NCBI GenBank assembly: GCA_937957985.1
Contig: CALGOH010000002.1
Span: forward strand, 1-35,426
DNA from: an uncultured Verrucomicrobiae bacterium
Lineage (GTDB): Bacteria; Verrucomicrobiota; Verrucomicrobiia; Verrucomicrobiales; Akkermansiaceae
Length of the DNA stretch: 35,426 nucleotides
Direction of reading: 5' to 3'
Numbering within the stretch: the first letter of the stretch is position 1; the number at the start of each line of letters is the position of its first letter. The notes beneath the pieces are model-generated. The model was not told the DNA's origin and did no database searches. It saw only the letters and a program-made list of their open reading frames with translations. Positions 6,897 to 14,016 of this stretch are shown one piece after another. The position numbers were made by a program, and so were the translations under genes.

Positions 6897-7913
6897 TTGA
6901 ATCGGGAGATCACCATTGCCGGAGGAGGCTTGGCGGGGCTGGCGCTGGGGCTCGGCCTGAGGCGCCGCGGGGTACCGGTGACCGTTCACGAGGCGGCGAA
7001 ATATCCGCGCCACCGCGTCTGTGGCGAGTTCATCTCGGGCGTGGGCGAGCCGACATTGCTCAGTCTTGGTTTGGCCGAGGACCTCGCGGACGCGTCGAGG
7101 CACCGGGCGGTGCTGTGGTATCGGCGGGGGCGGAAGATCCTGGAGGACGAGTTGCCGGCGCCCGCGCTGGCGATCTCGCGGTATCGCCTGGACCAGCGGC
7201 TGGCGCGGCGTCTCCGCGAGTCGGGTGGCGAGGTCAGGGAGGGGTCGAGGCTTTCGCGAAGCGCGGCGGACGGCGTGGTGTGGGCGGCGGGCCGGGTGCC
7301 GACGAAGGGCGGATGGATCGGGCTGAAGTGCCACCTCCTGGATTTTCCGGTCGATGGTGGCCTGGAGATGCACCTCGGGTCCAACGGTTATCTCGGGCTC
7401 ACGCCGGTGGAGGACGGCCGTGTGAACGCCTGCGGGCTGTTTCGCGTCGATCGCTCGCTGCGGGTGAAGGGAAGCGGGCTTCTAACGGAATACCTGCGGG
7501 CGGGAGGAAACGCGTCGCTGGCGGAGCGGATCGGTACCGCGGCGCGCGACGCGTCGTCGTTTCTGGGCGTCGCGGGTTTCCGGCTGGGATGGCAGCCGGC
7601 GGAAGCCGGCGGCTGCGCGATCGGCGATGCCTCCGGAATGATTCCGCCCTTCACCGGAAACGGGATGAGCATGGCGCTGGAATCGGCCGAGCTGGCGCTG
7701 GAGCCGCTGCAGATGTGGAGCGAGGGCCGCTGCGGCTGGGACCAGGTTGTCGGAGCGGTCCGGCGTGACGCGCGGCGGCGATTCCGGCGGCGTCTTTCGA
7801 ATGCGATGGCGCTGCACCGGGTGCTGCTTCATGGAGCCGGTCAGCAGGTCGCGGAGTGGTTCGCCCGGGGCGGTTTGCTGCCGTTCCGTCCGTTGTTGTC
7901 GCTTGTCCGTTAG
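6897..7913 (+). CDS. FAD-dependent oxidoreductase, geranylgeranyl-reductase/monooxygenase-like
   Basis: This 338-residue protein starts with TTG at 6897. The dinucleotide-binding motif IAGGGLAGLALGLGLRRRG lies at residues 7-25. The second FAD motif, GDASGMIPPFTGNGMSMAL, lies at 243-261 and is the GDAAGFxxPxxGxG pattern of geranylgeranyl reductase and group A flavin monooxygenases. The segment RHRVCGEFISG (39-49) matches the 'CGE' signature of the geranylgeranyl reductase-like branch. It ends three bases before the polyketide synthase ATG, so the two are surely co-transcribed. It likely oxidises or hydroxylates the polyketide product, or reduces an attached isoprenoid; the sequence does not decide between these. 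Confidence 0.87.
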   Translation: MNREITIAGGGLAGLALGLGLRRRGVPVTVHEAAKYPRHRVCGEFISGVGEPTLLSLGLAEDLADASRHRAVLWYRRGRKILEDELPAPALAISRYRLDQRLARRLRESGGEVREGSRLSRSAADGVVWAAGRVPTKGGWIGLKCHLLDFPVDGGLEMHLGSNGYLGLTPVEDGRVNACGLFRVDRSLRVKGSGLLTEYLRAGGNASLAERIGTAARDASSFLGVAGFRLGWQPAEAGGCAIGDASGMIPPFTGNGMSMALESAELALEPLQMWSEGRCGWDQVVGAVRRDARRRFRRRLSNAMALHRVLLHGAGQQVAEWFARGGLLPFRPLLSLVR

Positions 7914-7916
7914 ATC

Positions 7917-8954
7917 ATGTTCCTGGAATCCATCGCCACGGCCTTGCCGCCGCACCGCTATTCGCAGCCCGAGTGCCTGGAGGCGCTGCGGGAGGCGGGC
8001 CTGTTCGACAGCCTGAGGCCGGGTTCGGGGGCGTTGCTGGAGAAGGTGCTGGCGAACGGCGCGTCGGGAATCGCGGCGCGGCATTTCTGCCTGCCGGAGA
8101 TCGCGCCGGTGATCGGTCGCGGGGCGCAGGAGCTGAACGAGTTCTTCGAGCGCGAGGCGCCCGCCCTGGCGGCGTCGGCGCTGGGCCCCGCCCTGGAGAA
8201 GGCGTCGCTGCGGGCGGAGGACCTGGATGGGCTGCTGGTCTGCACCTGCACCGGCTACCTTTGCCCGGGGATCACCAGTCATGTGTCCGAGGCGATGGGG
8301 CTGCGGCCGGACGCGTATCTGCAGGACCTGGTCGGGCTTGGCTGTGGCGCGGCGATCCCGATGCTGCGCGCCGCGGAGGGCCTGGTGGCCTCCGGGATGA
8401 AGGTGGCGACGGTGGCTGTGGAGGTTTGTTCGGCGGCGTTTTTCGCGGACGACGATCCCGGGGTGCTGATCTCGCTGTGCCTTTTCGGCGACGGGGCCGC
8501 GGCGGCGGTCTGGTCCGGCGAGCCGGGCGAGGGGAAATGGCGGGCGGGGAATTTCTCGACGGTGCACCGTCCGGACCAGCGGGAGAAGATCCGCTTCGTC
8601 AATGCCTCCGGGAAACTTCGCAACAAGCTCGACCGTGCGGTGCCCGGTCTGGCGGCCGAGGCGGTGGCGGCGCTTTACGGCCGGCTGGATGAAGCGCCGG
8701 ACCGCGTGCTGGCCCACTCGGGCGGCCGCGATGTGATCGAGGCGATCGAGGCCGTGTTGCCGCATCGCCTGGAAGAGACGCGCGAGGTGCTCGCCGAATG
8801 CGGCAACATGAGCAGCCCGTCGGTGCTGTTTGCTCTGGAGAAGGCGCTGGCCTCGGCGAATGGCGACTCGCGCTGGTGGCTGACGGCATTCGGCGCGGGA
8901 TTTGCGGCGCACGGGTGCGAGATGGTGAGGAGTGGCGCTTTCCAAGCGCCATAG
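7917..8954 (+). CDS. type III polyketide synthase (chalcone/stilbene synthase family)
   Basis: This 345-residue protein has the full catalytic triad of the family: Cys143 in DLVGLGCGAAIPML, His267 in VLAHSGGRDVIEAIE and Asn297 in ECGNMSSPSVLFAL. GFGPG-loop equivalents are seen as FGAGFAAHG near the C-terminus. Such enzymes condense malonyl-CoA onto an acyl-CoA starter and cyclise the chain to a pyrone, resorcinol or related ring. The protein is slightly shorter than plant enzymes and typical of bacterial ones. Its last residues (GAFQAP) and the TAG stop are encoded inside a palindromic repeat element starting at 8929, so the natural C-terminus may have been altered by that insertion. It is the third gene of a + strand operon that converges on the ebo-like genes. 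Confidence 0.95.
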   Translation: MFLESIATALPPHRYSQPECLEALREAGLFDSLRPGSGALLEKVLANGASGIAARHFCLPEIAPVIGRGAQELNEFFEREAPALAASALGPALEKASLRAEDLDGLLVCTCTGYLCPGITSHVSEAMGLRPDAYLQDLVGLGCGAAIPMLRAAEGLVASGMKVATVAVEVCSAAFFADDDPGVLISLCLFGDGAAAAVWSGEPGEGKWRAGNFSTVHRPDQREKIRFVNASGKLRNKLDRAVPGLAAEAVAALYGRLDEAPDRVLAHSGGRDVIEAIEAVLPHRLEETREVLAECGNMSSPSVLFALEKALASANGDSRWWLTAFGAGFAAHGCEMVRSGAFQAP

Positions 8955-9089
8955 CGGGGCGTGGCGGCTTTCAGCCGCTTCTTGAGGCGGGACTCGAGTG
9001 TTGGGCTGAACTTCAAATGAGAGCCGGACTCCTGCTCCGCGATCAGGAGATAGCCCGGCCCCGTCATGGCTGCCGCAGGCAGCCACTCC
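8929..9089. repeat. BIME-like palindromic element, copy 1
   Basis: The element starts GGAGTGGC (8929-8936) and ends GCCACTCC (9082-9089), so its termini are inverted repeats. Inside are the stems GGCGCTT/AAGCGCC (8934-8950), GCGGCT/AGCCGC (about 8964-8979) and GGCTGCC/GGCAGCC (about 9068-9084). It fills the whole gap between the convergent T3PKS and UbiA genes, holds the stop of the first and touches the stop of the second. It probably also serves as a bidirectional terminator. Confidence 0.8.
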
Positions 9090-10054
9090 TATGTCGCCGG
9101 ACTGAACTTCTGCAGCAGCAGCGCGGCGAGGAAGGCCAGCGGAGGGAGCAGGAAGGCGATCCACGAGGCGTCCGGCATGTCGCCGTCGGGGAGGACGAGG
9201 GCGGCGCCCACCGGGATCGCCGCGATCCAATCGATCAGCGGAATGCCGGCGAGCAGCGCGGAGACGAACCGGGGGACCGGCTTGCGGAGAAGGGTGAGCG
9301 AGAGGGCGATCCAGATCGCGAAGGGAATGAGCGCGAGCGAGCCCGGGAGGGCATACCACGGCATCCACCAGCAGGACAGGGCCGGCAGCGGGAGGAGGAG
9401 CAGCGCGCGGGAGAGGATCACGGTGCCGCGCGGAGGATGGGGCAGGCTTTCGCAACGCGCCGCGAGGGAAAGACCCGCGATGTAGGCGAGGAGGCCGAAG
9501 GCATGGGTGGAGATGAAGAGGATTCCCTTGCCGATATCCTGATAGATCGCGGGACCGAAGCCATAGGCATGTGCGGGCTCGACGAGATCCGTCGGCCACG
9601 CCGCGAGGAAGCCCATCATGTAGAGTCCGGCCCGGCACCCTCCCATCGGCAGCACGCCCCAGACGCTGCGCTTGTGGATGAGGGTGTAGGTGGCGATGAG
9701 GGCGACGACGACCAGTGCCGTGATGCCCGAACGGCCCGCGGCCACGAAGGCGAAGGCGACGCCGAGCACGGCGCTGACGATGGCCGACTCGAGATAGACC
9801 GAACTCCGAAAGATCCCCTGCGGCAGCGTGCGCTCGGGCCGGTGGACCTTGTCCCAGTCACGATCGAACCAGTCGTTGGCCAGGTTTCCCGCGAAGTAGA
9901 GCAGCAGCGCCGCGAGGGTGAGCCAGAGCAAGACCGGACCGACCGCCTGGGCGTCGCCCCACCAGTAGCGGCCCAGCAGGTAGCCGACGGCCACGTTGCT
10001 CACCACGCTCGGGGCATTGGCGACGCGCAGGGTGGCGAGGAGCGGGCGGATCAT
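9089..10054 (-). CDS. eboC: UbiA-family prenyltransferase, EboC-like
   Basis: This is a 321-residue polytopic membrane protein with about eight or nine hydrophobic segments. The first Asp-rich motif of the UbiA family is present as NLANDWFDRDWDKVHRPER, near residues 56-75. A second canonical DxxxD motif is not evident; after the first third the protein has YTLIHKRSVWGVLPMGGCR. This matches the EboC branch, where the second motif is degenerate, as far as I recall. The start at 10054 overlaps the stop of eboE (ATGA), so the two are translationally coupled. Ebo proteins move or process metabolites, for example scytonemin precursors in cyanobacteria. Here the partner is likely the neighbouring T3PKS product, which is an inference. 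Confidence 0.83.
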   Translation of the reverse strand: MIRPLLATLRVANAPSVVSNVAVGYLLGRYWWGDAQAVGPVLLWLTLAALLLYFAGNLANDWFDRDWDKVHRPERTLPQGIFRSSVYLESAIVSAVLGVAFAFVAAGRSGITALVVVALIATYTLIHKRSVWGVLPMGGCRAGLYMMGFLAAWPTDLVEPAHAYGFGPAIYQDIGKGILFISTHAFGLLAYIAGLSLAARCESLPHPPRGTVILSRALLLLPLPALSCWWMPWYALPGSLALIPFAIWIALSLTLLRKPVPRFVSALLAGIPLIDWIAAIPVGAALVLPDGDMPDASWIAFLLPPLAFLAALLLQKFSPAT

Positions 10055-11193
10055 CGGTCGCACTGTTGGAGCACCCAGCGATACTCGGCGGCGATCTGGT
10101 CTTCGACCGGGCGTTTCATTTCCGCCGGCAGCACGCCCCAGGTGTAGGTCTCGATCTCGAAGTGCGAGCAGATCCCCGGGTCGTCGTCGCAGAGGCGCAG
10201 CACCTCCTCGGCCTGCATGCGGGTCGACCGGAGTGGTGGCTCGGGTCGGTGATCGAGCGGGATGTGGAAATGGATGCGCCATTGCTCGGCGGGGTCGCCC
10301 TGCGCGTGTGCGGCGACGGCGTCAGGCAGGTCGGTGTGGCGGACGATACGACCGTCGGGCCGGCGCTCGATGACCTGGTGCAGGTAGGTCGGCTCGTCGA
10401 AGCGCTTCGCGGTCTCGACCGCGTCGAAGTCCCGCGGGTCGAGCGCGAGGGCGGCGGAGAGGTGGATCTTCGAGATCCGGATGCCCTCGCGGCGGAGCAC
10501 GGCGAGCGAGCTACGGCAGTCCTCGTACTCCAGCGCGAAGTGGCAGCAGTCGTAGTTCACGCCGATGCGGCGCTTGACGACCTCGTGGTCGTCGGCGTCG
10601 TCGAGCAGGCGGTCGAAGAAGCGCAGCGTTTCCTCGGTGTTCTCGAAATGGCCGAGCGGTTCGGGCTCGAGGCCGAGGTGGAGATCGGTGCCGGACACCT
10701 CGGCCAGCGCGTCGATGTAGTCGGCAAGCTCGATGAGGTTCTCGCGGATCAGGCTTTCGTCGGCGCCGAAGGCCTTGAACGAGCCCGGCAGGGTGGAGAC
10801 CGAGCCCTCGACCTTTTCCGGCGCGAGCTCGGAGACGATGGTGAAGAGGTTCTTGGTGTAGGCGACGCGGTCGGGCGAGGTCCAGTCTGGCAGGTAGACC
10901 TTTTCCTTCACCCGCGTGCCGTGGAAGTCGCCGTAGGGGAAGCCGTTGATGGTGAAGACGTAGGTGTTGCTCGCGGCGAGCCAGTCCTTGAAGCGGGCGA
11001 GGCGGTCTCCCTGGAGCAGCTCGCGGGCGGCCTCGGCGGAGAGCCGCAGGCCGATGGCGAAGGGGGTGGATTCGCCGGCGACGAGGTCGCGGACGCGCAA
11101 GGTGTGCCGTTCCAGCGCGGCGAGGGTTTCCCCCCACGACTCGGCCGGGTGGATGTTGGTGCAGTAGGCGAGGTGGCCGTGGGGAAAGCGCAT
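10051..11193 (-). CDS. eboE: EboE-like TIM-barrel metabolite traffic protein
   Basis: The ATG at 11193 gives 380 residues beginning MRFPHGHLAYCTNIHPAESW, the highly conserved start of EboE proteins. Likely metal ligands of the xylose-isomerase-like TIM barrel are seen: Glu176 in LGLEPEPLGHFE, Asp215 and His218 in VNYDCCHFA, His244 in KIHLSAAL, and Glu346/348 in HFEIETYTW near the end. The ebo operon (eboA-F) occurs in cyanobacteria, algae and several bacterial phyla, and is needed for export of scytonemin monomer in Nostoc. Only eboE and eboC are present here. A repeat copy lies just upstream at 11237-11434. Confidence 0.88.
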   Translation of the reverse strand: MRFPHGHLAYCTNIHPAESWGETLAALERHTLRVRDLVAGESTPFAIGLRLSAEAARELLQGDRLARFKDWLAASNTYVFTINGFPYGDFHGTRVKEKVYLPDWTSPDRVAYTKNLFTIVSELAPEKVEGSVSTLPGSFKAFGADESLIRENLIELADYIDALAEVSGTDLHLGLEPEPLGHFENTEETLRFFDRLLDDADDHEVVKRRIGVNYDCCHFALEYEDCRSSLAVLRREGIRISKIHLSAALALDPRDFDAVETAKRFDEPTYLHQVIERRPDGRIVRHTDLPDAVAAHAQGDPAEQWRIHFHIPLDHRPEPPLRSTRMQAEEVLRLCDDDPGICSHFEIETYTWGVLPAEMKRPVEDQIAAEYRWVLQQCDR

Positions 11194-11236
11194 GGGGGGA
11201 TTGAAGGGCGGATGGTGAGGGGTGGCGAGTCCGGAT

Positions 11237-11434
11237 GGAGTGGCGCTTTCCAAGCGCCATGGAGGGGAGTGGCGATCTCCGGATCGCGGGAACGCGGGCG
11301 GGAGTTCTCAGAAGCTTGAGCGGACTGTGCCCCCGCAATTGAAGCTATCGGTTGAAGCTGGAGGACCGGGTCCTCCGAAACCTGCGGCTTGGAAGCCGCC
11401 ATGCCCCGTCATGGCTCCTGCAAGGAGCCACTCC
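11237..11434. repeat. BIME-like palindromic element, copy 2
   Basis: This 198-base element again starts GGAGTGGC (11237-11244) and ends GCCACTCC (11427-11434). Contained stems are GGCGCTT/AAGCGCC, GCGATC/GATCGC after an internal GGAGTGGC (about 11267-11286), GAGGACC/GGTCCTC (about 11361-11376) and GGCTCC/GGAGCC. It lies between divergent eboE and the rhomboid gene, so promoter DNA for both must flank or overlap it. It is the longest of the three copies. Confidence 0.8.
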
Positions 11435-11484
11435 ATCACCACTCCGTTTGCATCGGCGGAACTTCTCGGTAGGATCGGAAGCGG

Positions 11485-12324
11485 ATGGATGACGTGCTCG
11501 ATGCGTTGCGGCCGGTGGGCCGGTGGCCGTCGTTGGCGGAGGCCGATGAACGGGCGCTGGTGGTCCTCGCGATGCGGCGCGACTGCCAGGTGCGCGCCGA
11601 GCCGGATGGTTTCGTGCTGGAGGTCGACGAGCAGGACGCGGAACCGGTCGAGCGGGAACTCGCGCTCTACGAGGAGGAATGCCGGGAGGTTCCCGTGGCG
11701 ATGCCGGAGGCGGTCGGTCACTCGCCGGGACTGGGCGTGGCGATGCTGTGGGTGCTGGCGCTGGGCTTCATGTTCCTGCGGCAGATGACCGATCCGGCGA
11801 TCACCGACGGGTTCATGAACTCGTCGGTCGACGTGATGCAGGGCGGGGAATGGTGGCGGCCGTTCACGGCGTTGTTTCTCCATGCCGACGCCGAGCACCT
11901 GATGGGCAACATCGTGATCGGCGGCTTCTTCTGCCTGATGGTCGCCACCGCCTTCGGTCCGTGGCGCGGTTGGGGGCTCATCCTGCTCTGCGGGTATCTG
12001 GGCAATGTAATCAACGCCTGGCTCCACCTGCCGGGGCCGTTTTATTCGCTTGGCGCCTCCACGGCGACCTTCGGCGCGCTCGGCCTGGTCGTGAGTCACG
12101 GCTTGGTGGCCGTGCTGCGTTCGCACCGCCTCCGCGAAATGAAGCGCCTGCTGGTGCCCCTGGGCGTCGGCCTCGGCCTCTTCGGCTGGTTCGGGATCGG
12201 CGGCGCGGACACCGATGTGAGCGCGCACCTGCTGGGCGCGGGATGCGGGGTCGTGGTCGGGGCGCTGGCCGCCCTGATGATGCGCGCCGCCGATGATCGC
12301 CGGACGCAGGCCGCGATCGGGTGA
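11485..12324 (+). CDS. rhomboid-family intramembrane serine protease
   Basis: This 279-residue protein has a soluble N-terminal region of about 80 residues and then six or seven membrane segments. The catalytic serine is Ser192 in the motif GASTATFGALG, and the catalytic histidine is His248 in DVSAHLLGAGCG. The HxxxN oxyanion motif is present as FLHADAEHLMGN (His138, Asn142). The loop-1 pattern GGEWWRPFTALFLH is also typical. The serine motif has Thr where most rhomboids have Gly (GxSG), a mild deviation. Such proteases cleave membrane proteins within or near the bilayer. The substrate is unknown. The N-terminal soluble part is of the rhomboid-associated DUF2007-like type by position only. 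Confidence 0.9.
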   Translation: MDDVLDALRPVGRWPSLAEADERALVVLAMRRDCQVRAEPDGFVLEVDEQDAEPVERELALYEEECREVPVAMPEAVGHSPGLGVAMLWVLALGFMFLRQMTDPAITDGFMNSSVDVMQGGEWWRPFTALFLHADAEHLMGNIVIGGFFCLMVATAFGPWRGWGLILLCGYLGNVINAWLHLPGPFYSLGASTATFGALGLVVSHGLVAVLRSHRLREMKRLLVPLGVGLGLFGWFGIGGADTDVSAHLLGAGCGVVVGALAALMMRAADDRRTQAAIG

Positions 12325-12340
12325 CACGCGCGCCGGTCAA

Positions 12341-12400
12341 CTGGATCATCCCGAAGGGATATCAGCCATCGGTCCGGTGGTCGCAGACCCCGGGATTCGA
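12341..12400. repeat. fragment of dispersed repeat with ATCCCgaaGGGAT palindrome
   Basis: The gap between the rhomboid gene and the AbiEii gene starts with ATCCCGAAGGGAT (12348-12360), followed by CAGCCATCGGTCCGGTGG and CGCAGACCCCGGG. This string resembles a repeat family scattered through intergenic DNA of Verrucomicrobiota and Planctomycetota. That family membership is from memory. Only one copy is in the window. Confidence 0.4.
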
Positions 12401-12451
12401 TCTTCAGCGTTGCGGACTCGCTGCTGCGTCTTGTCCCAAAGGGCCCTTGCC

Positions 12452-13315
12452 TCAAGAGCGCCCGAGTTTTTCAACCAACCCGTCGAAGAACTCCTTGGAC
12501 CAGAGTTCCAGCTCCCGGGGGTCGGCCAGGAAGATCCGGACTTCGTCGGCGGCGCGCTTGAAGTCGATCTGCGCGAAGCGCTCCCGGAGCATCTGACGAA
12601 GGATTTCCCCGGTGATCGGTTCGCCGTCCCAGTGGCCGGACTGACGCATCCGGGCATCGAGATGCGGAAGGTTCGGCTGGATGTCGCGGCCGACGTACCA
12701 GACGAGGTCGTAGAAATCCCGACCCTTGACCCGGCTCTTCCAGCCGCGGCAGAGAATCGCGTGAAGCTTGCCGGCGAACAGGCTGGGAAGATCGTAGAGC
12801 CGCACCTGATAAGGACTCGGGAGAAGCTGGGTCCGCACCTCGGTGGTTGCACCAGTTGGCGGATCGAGGTCCATCTCCAGCTTGATCTGCAGCTTCTGGC
12901 TGCGCGGCAGCCGGCGGGCGAGATCTTCCGGGGCTCCGATGTGGAGGAGGTTGGTCTGCGTGTTTCCCTTGAGGAAAGCGGACTCGATTCCGGTCGCCTC
13001 GCCGGAGGTCTTCGGTTCGGCTTCGAAGCTGAAGCCCCACGACTCCAGCTCGGTGGCGAGCCCGGTGAGATGATCCTCCAGGCGGGTGGGGTCGGCGGTC
13101 TCCAGCAGGGAGAAATCGAGATCCTCGGAGAAGCGTCGGAGCCCGTGGAAGATTCGCAGCGCGGTGCCGCCGTAGAACGCCGCATGCTCGAAGAATCCGC
13201 CGCGCCACAGGCCGAGCAACGCGATCTCCTGAACGATCTCCCGGGCCGCGTTCTGGTAGTCGGCCGGCGTGACCGGCCGGTAGGCGTCCAGCATGTCCTT
13301 GAGGGCCGGGTTCAT
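12452..13315 (-). CDS. abiEii: AbiEii-family nucleotidyltransferase toxin (type IV toxin-antitoxin)
   Basis: The ATG at 13315 gives 287 residues. Nucleotidyltransferase motifs are complete: GGT at 49-51 in AFYGGTALRIFHGL, the metal-binding pair Asp65/Asp67 in FSEDLDFSLL, and Lys197/Asp200/Asp203 in VKGRDFYDLVW. AbiEii proteins are GTP-binding nucleotidyltransferase-like toxins of abortive phage infection (AbiE) systems. In this DNA the ORF is fused in frame to the upstream AbiEi region because of a frameshift there. The ATG at 13315 overlaps the ancestral AbiEi stop in another frame (ATGA), which identifies it as the natural start. All motifs look intact, so the toxin should be functional. 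Confidence 0.9.
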   Translation of the reverse strand: MNPALKDMLDAYRPVTPADYQNAAREIVQEIALLGLWRGGFFEHAAFYGGTALRIFHGLRRFSEDLDFSLLETADPTRLEDHLTGLATELESWGFSFEAEPKTSGEATGIESAFLKGNTQTNLLHIGAPEDLARRLPRSQKLQIKLEMDLDPPTGATTEVRTQLLPSPYQVRLYDLPSLFAGKLHAILCRGWKSRVKGRDFYDLVWYVGRDIQPNLPHLDARMRQSGHWDGEPITGEILRQMLRERFAQIDFKRAADEVRIFLADPRELELWSKEFFDGLVEKLGRS

Positions 13316-13879
13316 GACAGCCTTCTCCTTTCCGCGTAGCGGTGCAACCAGCGGACCGACGGCCGTCCGTAGTGTTCGGCGCACGCCGCGAGCTCTTCGG
13401 CCCTCGAGCCAGCGATCGACCTCGGCCATCGAGCGGAACCCGGGCTCGCGGGCGATCCGGTCGGCGAGTGCCTTGGTCGGACTGGCGAGCAGGAACGGCA
13501 GGTCCGAATCGGTGATGCGGAGGATGCCGATCGGATAGACCCGGCGGGGCACCGACAGATAACGGAAACGCCCGAAGTCGTTCTCTAAGGAGGCGGACCG
13601 CTTCGGGGTGGCGGACACGATCTCCGCGACACCCTCGGGAATCATCCCGTGCCAGGCCAGGGCGGTTTCGAAGCTCACGTAGGAGGGACCGTAGATCGGG
13701 CCGGCGAGGCAGCGGGGGTCCAGACTCCGACGGCTCGCATAAAGGCCGCGGCGGAGGGCGATCAGGTCACCGGCCTCCAACATCCGCGTGATCTTGCCCC
13801 GCGGGTCGGCCACTCCGGCGAGAATATCCCGCATCCGAAGGGTATCCAGAATCGGCTCATCCGGCATGGTGATCTGCAT
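13312..13879 (-). pseudogene. abiEi: AbiEi-family antitoxin/autoregulator, frameshifted near 13402
   Basis: The N-terminal part is a winged-helix AbiEi antitoxin: ILDTLRMRDILAGV, then KITRMLEAGDLIALRRGLY, then the antitoxin domain with SYVSFETALAWHGMIPEGV. The frame is correct to WLE (codon 13403-13405). The literal frame then gives a basic, non-homologous stretch (GRRARGVRRTLRTAVG...) that runs through into AbiEii, making an apparent 475- to 489-residue fusion. Reading one base later after 13403 gives AEELAACAEHYGRPSVRWLH and a TGA at 13312-13314 that overlaps the AbiEii ATG, as in normal abiE operons. A single extra base in the C run at 13401-13403 explains this. The start is ATG 13879 or 13867. 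It could also be a sequencing error. Confidence 0.72.
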
Positions 13880-13894
13880 GATTTCAACGAGAAC

Positions 13895-13911
13895 GTTGCA
13901 ATAAGAGCAAC
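13895..13911 (-). promoter_or_regulatory. inverted repeat upstream of abiEi, candidate operator
   Basis: GTTGC and GCAAC arms (13895-13899 and 13907-13911) form an inverted repeat with a 7-base spacer, 15 bases before the abiEi ATG at 13879. The surrounding 13,880-13,945 is clearly AT-richer than the rest of the window, as expected for a promoter. AbiEi proteins repress their own operon by binding inverted repeats in this position. The functional role is inferred. Confidence 0.4.
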
Positions 13912-14016
13912 TTTTCCGCATAAAACAAACACATAATCACTTCAGCCAAGGTCTACAGGACCGTGTGCTGACGCCCCGTTGACACGCGGGACCGGATCGG
14001 TATTTTTCGCGCCGCC

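Noticed and set aside
7482..9638. 718-residue minus-strand ORF across the FAD oxidoreductase and T3PKS genes
   Set aside because: It is antisense to two genes with complete catalytic motifs and is Arg/Pro/His-rich and of low complexity, typical of GC-rich shadow frames.
12452..13921. a genuine 489-residue AbiEi-AbiEii fusion protein
   Set aside because: The linker is basic and not homologous to either domain, and the neighbouring frame restores a normal antitoxin end with ATGA overlap. I treat it as a frameshift.
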